Assembly: GCA_020049615.1 (NCBI GenBank)
Contig: JAIFKN010000084.1
Location: 1,139-27,096, forward strand
DNA: 25,958 bases
Reading direction: 5' to 3'
Origin: a bacterium
GTDB lineage: Bacteria; Planctomycetota; UBA11346
The position numbers and the translations under genes are program-made. Position 1 is the stretch's first letter. Every line of letters starts with the position of its first letter. This document shows positions 22,189-25,958 of this stretch, one piece after another. The notes below the pieces were generated by a model that ran no database searches, was not told the DNA's origin, and saw nothing but the letters and a program-made list of their open reading frames with translations.

Positions 22189-22880
22189 TACCTGCCCTCG
22201 TATGCCCGTAGGGCGGCGGTGATGCGATCTATGTAGTCTTCGACTTCTTTAGCCACCGAAACGGTGCTGCCGGGTTGTACGGGAAGACGCAGGGATGGCT
22301 GGCGGGCGCGGACAAGGCGCATGAGTGCCTGATGCGCCAAGTCTTGCGCTGTTGCCCTGAAAAGAGCGGGGAAGTTGGGGTCAGATGCGATTGCGCTGAA
22401 TGCAATTCGGGCGATAATCAGATCAAGGACGCTTTGTAGTTTGACGTGGAGTTTATCGGCAATGGGAAGTCGTAGCCCATTAAAGTAGTCGTCGTGTTCC
22501 CGGCCTTCCTGATCTACGGCATCCGGGGTCGACATGCCTCGCGTCCACGCTTTGGTTATCATCTCCGGAACACTTCCGCCTCTGCTGCTGCGACGGGAGG
22601 CCCTTCTAATCTTTTGCAGGTATTCATCCATTACGGCGTGGGTTGGCGCATCGAGTGAACTGCGGAGAGACGACAGGGGTACCTGCAATATGTCCGCGAA
22701 AGCTTCCATTGTGATGGTGCTTGGGGGACCGCGGCGGCGTTGTCCGCTGCGGCGCGGCGGTGCATTGAGCACCTGCGAGATCCGGGCCTTGGTGACACCA
22801 AGTCGGGCCGCTATCTCCGTCTGCGTGAGCCCAGACGCGGCGATAGCCCGCTTGATCAGCTCTTGGGTCTGTCGTGTCAT
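22188..22880 (-). CDS. XRE-family HTH regulator, probable element repressor
   Basis: 230 aa. The N-terminal helix-turn-helix spans about residues 18-40 (LTQTEIAARLGVTKARISQV), followed by the Arg-rich segment PPRRSGQRRRGPPS. The C-terminal 130 residues are mostly helical and not recognised; there is no LexA/CI-type serine peptidase motif, so release from repression would not be by self-cleavage. By position, upstream of and overlapping int and divergent from the early genes, it is probably the maintenance repressor. Its base composition is visibly richer in A+T than the surrounding genes, a sign of transfer. Start ATG 22880 lies at the edge of an A+T-rich control region. Confidence 0.8.
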   Translation of the reverse strand: MTRQTQELIKRAIAASGLTQTEIAARLGVTKARISQVLNAPPRRSGQRRRGPPSTITMEAFADILQVPLSSLRSSLDAPTHAVMDEYLQKIRRASRRSSRGGSVPEMITKAWTRGMSTPDAVDQEGREHDDYFNGLRLPIADKLHVKLQSVLDLIIARIAFSAIASDPNFPALFRATAQDLAHQALMRLVRARQPSLRLPVQPGSTVSVAKEVEDYIDRITAALRAYEGR

Positions 22881-22939
22881 GCTTAACCAATCTCTAAATG
22901 TTTAGTGTTAGGTCAATTGTTATCCGTTAGCGTGCAGGC
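22881..22939. promoter_or_regulatory. Divergent switch region between repressor and early genes
   Basis: 59 bases separate two divergent ATGs and are far richer in A+T than the flanks. CTAAATGTTTAG (22894-22905) is a perfect inverted repeat with arms CTAAA/TTTAG. CAATTG (22914-22919) is a 6-base palindrome. GTTAG occurs at 22907 and 22926. These are good candidates for repressor operators overlapping both promoters; exact -35/-10 elements cannot be fixed by eye. Confidence 0.55.
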
Positions 22940-23128
22940 ATGAGCGTAGCATTACCTGGAACAACGCGCGACCTCGCGCAGGCGGCCCGAGTCACCGAGT
23001 GGACGGCGCGTCAATGGTGCGTGCGCGGGCGCGTGCCGGCCATCAAGGTTGGCAAGGACTGGCGGATCAACGCGGCGGTCATCGAGGCCATCGCCGCGGG
23101 CCGTGACCCCAAGGCGGTGCAGCTGTGA
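22940..23128 (+). CDS. Small excisionase-like HTH DNA-binding protein
   Basis: 62 aa. The pattern RDLAQAARVTEWTARQWCVR, GRVPAIKVGKDWRIN, then a helix (VIEAIAAG) matches the helix-turn-helix-17/excisionase (MerR-like) fold: recognition helix, wing with KVGKDWRI, closing helix. As first gene of the rightward unit, divergent from the repressor, it may be the excisionase/directionality factor or a Cro-like activator of the early genes. The stop overlaps the next start (GTGA). The sequence cannot separate the two roles. Confidence 0.78.
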   Translation: MSVALPGTTRDLAQAARVTEWTARQWCVRGRVPAIKVGKDWRINAAVIEAIAAGRDPKAVQL

Positions 23129-23328
23129 GCGGCGCCGAACGCCGGGCGGCAGCGGCGCAGTCTATTCGCGAGGCTGGGCATCAGGCCCTGGTGGAGCGCG
23201 CCCAGCGCATCATGCCGATGCTGGAGACGGTAGACGCCGAGGTGGTTCGCCGCGCCATCCTCGCGGGTCCAGGCTGTGGATTGCGCCAGGCCCTGCGCGA
23301 CCTGTGGCGCAGGGGGGTGGCCGCGTGA
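23125..23328 (+). CDS. Small helical protein of unknown function
   Basis: 67 aa, Arg/Ala-rich and apparently all helical (ERRAAAAQSIREAGHQALVE, then VRRAILAGPGCGLRQALRDL). I do not recognise a family. It is supported as a gene by its place in a chain of four-base GTGA overlaps at both ends and by chromosome-like codon use. It is part of the early unit of the element; a regulatory role or a helper for replication is possible but unproven. Confidence 0.6.
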   Translation: MSGAERRAAAAQSIREAGHQALVERAQRIMPMLETVDAEVVRRAILAGPGCGLRQALRDLWRRGVAA

Positions 23329-23594
23329 TTCCCAGCCGCATGCCCATCCCGATTGACCTCACGCCGGGGACGCTGCGGACGCCGACGCCCGCTTTGACGG
23401 CGTACCAGGCCGCCCTGTGCGTCCCGGCCTGCCCGTCCTGTGGTCACGCCACCTCCAGGGTGCGGGGCTATCAGGCCGTGCGTTCCTGCCCGCACTGCCA
23501 CGCCCTGTCGCTGGTCGTCTGGACCCGCGATGAGAACGGGTCTGACATCTGGGCCGTGGTGCCCAGGCCCGACCCCAAGCGGATTGCCTTGTGA
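23325..23594 (+). CDS. Small zinc-ribbon protein
   Basis: 89 aa from the GTG at 23325 (GTGA overlap with the preceding gene); an ATG at 23340 would give 84 aa. C36-x2-C39 (CPSC) and C55-x2-C58 (CPHC) form a four-cysteine zinc ribbon, followed by a beta-rich tail (LSLVVWTRDENGSDIWAVVP). Such proteins in phages and satellites often bind nucleic acid or RNA polymerase, but no family can be named. An apparent longer frame from 23049 runs antiparallel in logic through two upstream genes and is rejected. Confidence 0.65.
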   Translation: MIPSRMPIPIDLTPGTLRTPTPALTAYQAALCVPACPSCGHATSRVRGYQAVRSCPHCHALSLVVWTRDENGSDIWAVVPRPDPKRIAL

Positions 23595-23788
23595 CCGCCA
23601 CACCTGAGCGGCGGCAACCGCACGCCGTAGGCGTGCAGACCCCGGTAAAAAGCGCAATGCAAGCCTCCAAGGTCGGCAGTTCCCGGCTACGGGTCCTCCG
23701 ACCGGTGTACCGGCTCGATGAAAAATTCCGCATGCATCGTGCACACGATACCGGCAATGCATGCATTTCAGTCATGGAGACGGCGTGA
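23591..23788 (+). CDS. Doubtful small ORF upstream of the primase
   Basis: 65 codons from GTG 23591 to TGA 23788. In favour: it begins and ends in GTGA overlaps with its neighbours, like the rest of this unit. Against: the predicted protein has no motif, its codon use is less regular, and its second half covers a cluster of palindromes that could be a replication origin or operator. It may be an expressed leader peptide that couples translation to the primase, or simply noncoding DNA. Confidence 0.35.
   Translation: MTATPERRQPHAVGVQTPVKSAMQASKVGSSRLRVLRPVYRLDEKFRMHRAHDTGNACISVMETA
23702..23764. repeat. Cluster of palindromes upstream of the primase, candidate origin or operator
   Basis: Three inverted repeats lie within 63 bases. 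CCGGT-GT-ACCGG is at 23702-23713. ATCGTG-CA-CACGAT is at 23736-23749. GCATGCAT (23730-23737) pairs with ATGCATGC (23757-23764), so the outer arms enclose the second palindrome. The short A-run GATGAAAAATT (23718-23728) is next to them. The cluster lies 20-80 bases before the primase start, where satellite elements with primase/VapE modules often carry their replication origin. Confidence 0.5.
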
Positions 23789-24873
23789 GCTACATCGGCG
23801 ATGACCAGATCCGCGAAATACGCGAGGCCACTAACCTCGTAGAGCTGTTCGGCGAGCGCACCAAGGTGGTCAAGGCTGGCAGCGATTACAAAGCCTGCTG
23901 CCCGATCCATAAGGAGCGTACCCCCTCGCTGCACATCTACGGCGACGGCCACTGGCACTGCTACGGATGTAATGAGCACGGCGACGCCATCGACCTAGTG
24001 CGGAAGCTCGACGGCCTGGACCTGGTGGACGCCGTCCATTTCCTAGCCCGCCGGCTTGGCATCCAGGTGAAGGCCGTCGGTGGCAAGCGTGCCCAGGCCA
24101 AGGCCGACGACCGCCAGCGCCGGGTCGCGGTGAATGAATGGGCCGCGCAGTGGCTTGCTGACCAGTGGGGCAGCGCCCCGGCTAAGCCCGCCCGCGATTA
24201 CCTCGCCGGCGTCCGCGGCTTTTCCGACGATACCATCGCCGCCTTCGGTCTCGGCTGGGCCCCAGGATACGGCTCGATGGTCAAGGCCGCGAAGGCAGCC
24301 GGCCACTCGGACCAGGATCTGGTCGAACTGGATCTGGCGCTGTCCAAGGACGGCCGGTTGGTCGACCGTTTCTTCGACCGCATCACCATTCCGATCCGCG
24401 ATCGCCGCGGGCAGGTCGTCGCCTTCACCGCCCGCCTGCTGCCCGAGGCCGAGGCCCGCGCCAAGGAGCAGGGCCGCAGCCTCGGCAAGTACGTCAACAG
24501 CCGCGAGACCCCGCTGTTCATCAAGGGCGAGACCCTGTTCAACATCGCCGGCGCCCAGCTGGGCCGCCGCGCCGGCCGCTGCTTCGTCGTCGAGGGCCCG
24601 CTCGACGTCATGGCATGTTGGCAGGTCGGCGTCCGCGAGGTCGTCGGCACCATGGGCACCGCGCTGACCCCGCACCACGCCAAGCTGCTGCACGGCGCCC
24701 TCGGCGACGATGCCGACCTGGTGCTCGCGCTCGACGGCGATGACGCTGGCCGCGCAGCTCTGGACTCGGCCGTAGTGGCGTGCCTGTCGGCCGGCCTCTG
24801 GCCCAAGGTCGGACTGCTGCCTGGTGGCAAGGACGCGGCGAGCCTGCTGGCCGTGCAAGGTGTGACCGCATGA
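23785..24873 (+). CDS. Short DnaG-type primase (CHC2 zinc finger + TOPRIM)
   Basis: 362 aa from GTG 23785, which overlaps the preceding TGA (GTGA); an ATG 24 bases upstream is possible but less like DnaG. Zinc finger: C39-x2-H42 and C59-x2-C62 in a CCPIHKERTPSLHIYGDGHW context. The primase N-core covers about 100-245 (LAGVRGFSDDTIAAFGLGWA, RITIPIRDRRGQVVAFTAR, GKYVNSRETPLFIKGETLF). TOPRIM begins near 265, with E270 (VVEGP) and D317/D319 (ALDGDDAG) as metal ligands. The protein ends right after the TOPRIM LLPGGKDAASLL strand, where normal DnaG continues for over 150 residues. The missing stretch seems to be encoded at the start of the next, overlapping gene (ATGA). It makes RNA primers for element replication. 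Confidence 0.9.
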   Translation: MSYIGDDQIREIREATNLVELFGERTKVVKAGSDYKACCPIHKERTPSLHIYGDGHWHCYGCNEHGDAIDLVRKLDGLDLVDAVHFLARRLGIQVKAVGGKRAQAKADDRQRRVAVNEWAAQWLADQWGSAPAKPARDYLAGVRGFSDDTIAAFGLGWAPGYGSMVKAAKAAGHSDQDLVELDLALSKDGRLVDRFFDRITIPIRDRRGQVVAFTARLLPEAEARAKEQGRSLGKYVNSRETPLFIKGETLFNIAGAQLGRRAGRCFVVEGPLDVMACWQVGVREVVGTMGTALTPHHAKLLHGALGDDADLVLALDGDDAGRAALDSAVVACLSAGLWPKVGLLPGGKDAASLLAVQGVTA

Positions 24874-25916
24874 GCACCGTCCTCCCCGCCGCCCTTGAGA
24901 CCTGCCACCGGACCGCAGTTGACCCACTGCGCTGGATCCTGGATCAGCACCCGATGGCCAACGTCACCGGCAAAGGTCGCATCGACGCCTTGGACCTGAT
25001 CATGGGCATTGCCTCCAAGGTCGCTGACCAGCGCGTGGTCGAGGCAGATTGGTTGCAACGGATCAGTGACCACCTCGGGGTCCCGCTGAAGACCGTGCGC
25101 GCCACTTGGAAGCAGGCCACGGAATCCGCCCGGCCGGTTCCTGCCGGGGATCAGGCGCCTGCGGCGCCGACTGGAGCAGCCGGCGGCGGCGACTACGCTG
25201 CCATGTTCAAGGAGTTTGTCGGCTACGTTGCGGCCAGCGACGCGAAGCCGGATGGCATGTGTAGCTGGAAAACGGCCAGCGATACCCCCGCTGACATCAG
25301 CGACGGCGATGTCATCCTGCGATTCAGCCATGGCCAGCGCATGGCTGGCCGGCGCATCATCGACCAGGAGGTGAGGCAGGCCGCGCAGGTCATCTTCGAT
25401 GGCTACCGCCAGGATCGCCGCGCCGCCCTGCTGTCCCGCATCGTTGGCCGCCCGTCCACCGACGCCGGCCGCGCCGAGCTGCGCAAGTGGATGACCGGCG
25501 CCACCGGCGTCTGCCGCGACCTCGACAATGCCGTGATGAGACAGTTTATCTGGCAGGTGAAGCGCCTGGCCACCGGCCAGAACGCCGACTGGCCGATAAT
25601 CCCCGTCCTCGTCGGCGACCAGGCCGTCGGCAAGTCAACCGCTAATGAACGCTTATGTGCGCCGCTCGCCGAGTTGTCCTTCCCCATCGACGCCACCGCC
25701 ATCACTGATGAACGCAAATCGCTGGTGATCACCCGCGGATTGGTTGGACGCCTCGATGAGATGGCCGGCATGGCCAAGGCCGATCAGGAAAAGTTGAAGG
25801 CGATGGCCACGGCCAACCACACCATGTTCCGCGAACTTTACAGTATGAGTTTGCAGCAGCGCCGCCGCACCTGCAGTTTCATAGCTAGAGCCTGTCCCAT
25901 TCGGCGTGGTTTCTGA
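24870..25916 (+). CDS. VapE-type replicative ATPase with DnaG-like N-terminus, truncated
   Basis: 348 codons from ATG 24870 (ATGA overlap with the primase stop). Residues of about 17-82 (DPLRWILDQHP, GRIDALDLIMGIASKVADQR, WLQRISDHLGVPLKTVRATW) look like the helical segment that follows TOPRIM in DnaG. After a Pro/Ala/Gly linker (88-107) comes the virulence-associated protein E ATPase: VGDQAVGKST Walker A at 248-257, RLDEMAG Walker B-like at 294-300, then EKLKAMATANHTMFRELY. The family continues as pR-x-C-x-F-x-(G/A)-T-x-N; here RRRTCSFIA is followed by RACPIRRGF and a stop. Sensor and arginine-finger parts are therefore lost, apparently through insertion of a mobile element at about 25885. 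The product is probably inactive as a helicase. Confidence 0.8.
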   Translation: MSTVLPAALETCHRTAVDPLRWILDQHPMANVTGKGRIDALDLIMGIASKVADQRVVEADWLQRISDHLGVPLKTVRATWKQATESARPVPAGDQAPAAPTGAAGGGDYAAMFKEFVGYVAASDAKPDGMCSWKTASDTPADISDGDVILRFSHGQRMAGRRIIDQEVRQAAQVIFDGYRQDRRAALLSRIVGRPSTDAGRAELRKWMTGATGVCRDLDNAVMRQFIWQVKRLATGQNADWPIIPVLVGDQAVGKSTANERLCAPLAELSFPIDATAITDERKSLVITRGLVGRLDEMAGMAKADQEKLKAMATANHTMFRELYSMSLQQRRRTCSFIARACPIRRGF

Positions 25917-25958
25917 ATCCTCCGGCTTCCATGCCCAGTGACCTAGCCTGAAGCGCAC
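25888..25958. mobile_element. Probable insertion-sequence end, truncated by the window
   Basis: Homology to VapE stops at 25884-25888 (CTAG), and unrelated sequence beginning GAGCCTGTCCCATTCGG runs to the window edge. A GAGCCTGTCC-type start next to CTA/CTAG is what I would expect of an IS terminus with a short target duplication, as in IS5-type elements. Only about 70 bases are visible, with no transposase part that can be recognised, so the family is a guess. Confidence 0.45.

Larger units (their letters stand above)
21150..25958. mobile_element. Satellite-like integrative element at tRNA-Thr, left part only
   Basis: Gene order from the tRNA: tyrosine integrase and XRE repressor on the minus strand; then on the plus strand an excisionase-like HTH protein, small proteins, a primase and a VapE-type ATPase. 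This is the early/replication half of a phage satellite (PICI/P4-like) or replicating integrative element. No capsid, portal or tail gene appears in the visible part. The right end and attachment site lie outside the window. The repressor gene has clearly lower G+C than the chromosome genes on the left. The element itself seems to have been hit by an insertion sequence at about 25885. Confidence 0.8.

Noticed and set aside
23049..23324. N-terminal extension of the zinc-ribbon protein
   Set aside because: It runs through two genes joined by GTGA overlaps in another frame; the Arg/Gly-rich translation is a shadow.
25653..25958. Minus-strand frame at the right edge as the end of a transposase
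   Set aside because: Most of it is antisense to the VapE ATPase core; only about 20 codons lie in the putative IS end, too few to judge.
1..25958. CRISPR array, rRNA, riboswitch, toxin-antitoxin or defence cluster
   Set aside because: No regularly spaced repeats, no rRNA segments, and no conserved riboswitch fold before queE or tgt. No nuclease/effector combinations were seen apart from the XPB-Bax1-like pair, which fits repair better.

Overview
The window is a 26-kb piece of a GC-rich (roughly two-thirds G+C), gene-dense bacterial chromosome. Several genes point to a Planctomycetota or other PVC-type host: a Ser/Thr kinase with an N-terminal zinc ribbon and one C-terminal membrane helix, a uroporphyrinogen-decarboxylase-fold gene divergent from an AraC regulator, a choice-of-anchor protein with a C-terminal sorting tail, and a helicase/DUF790 pair. 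This placement is an inference; no rRNA gene is present to fix the taxon. No gene-free stretch exceeds 300 bases.

Positions 1-21070 look like stable chromosome. On the minus strand at the left lie HPr, phosphatidylglycerophosphatase A and a partial membrane protein. Then, on the plus strand, come a large secreted choice-of-anchor protein and the operon PAP2 phosphatase - XPB-type helicase - DUF790/Bax1-type nuclease. A strong hairpin separates that operon from a convergent tandem-DUF350 membrane protein. A YhcH/TabA-family gene follows, then MltA + QueE, a Ser/Thr kinase, RNase III, a rhomboid protease, a UroD-fold gene with its divergent AraC regulator, beta-carbonic anhydrase, tRNA-guanine transglycosylase + RlmH, an MFS transporter, a GH5 glycosidase and an unrecognised secreted protein. 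QueE and Tgt both belong to queuosine synthesis but are not in one operon.

Positions 21078-25958 hold a tRNA-Thr(CGT) and, directly abutting it, the left part of an integrated element: tyrosine integrase, XRE-type repressor, a short divergent control region, an excisionase-like HTH protein, small proteins joined by GTGA stop/start overlaps (one a zinc ribbon), a cluster of palindromes, a CHC2-TOPRIM primase and a VapE-type helicase. The order integrase/repressor/small HTH/primase/VapE resembles phage satellites and replicating integrative elements. The primase seems to be split: its post-TOPRIM segment is fused to the N-terminus of the VapE-type ATPase. The VapE gene breaks off inside its conserved core, where an apparent insertion-sequence end begins and runs off the window.

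The most noteworthy items are the split-primase/VapE replication module and its satellite-like element, the integrase facing the 5' side of the tRNA, the XPB-Bax1-like pair, the tandem DUF350 protein, and -10-like hexamers placed only 5-9 bases upstream of many start codons, which suggests leaderless or nearly leaderless transcripts.
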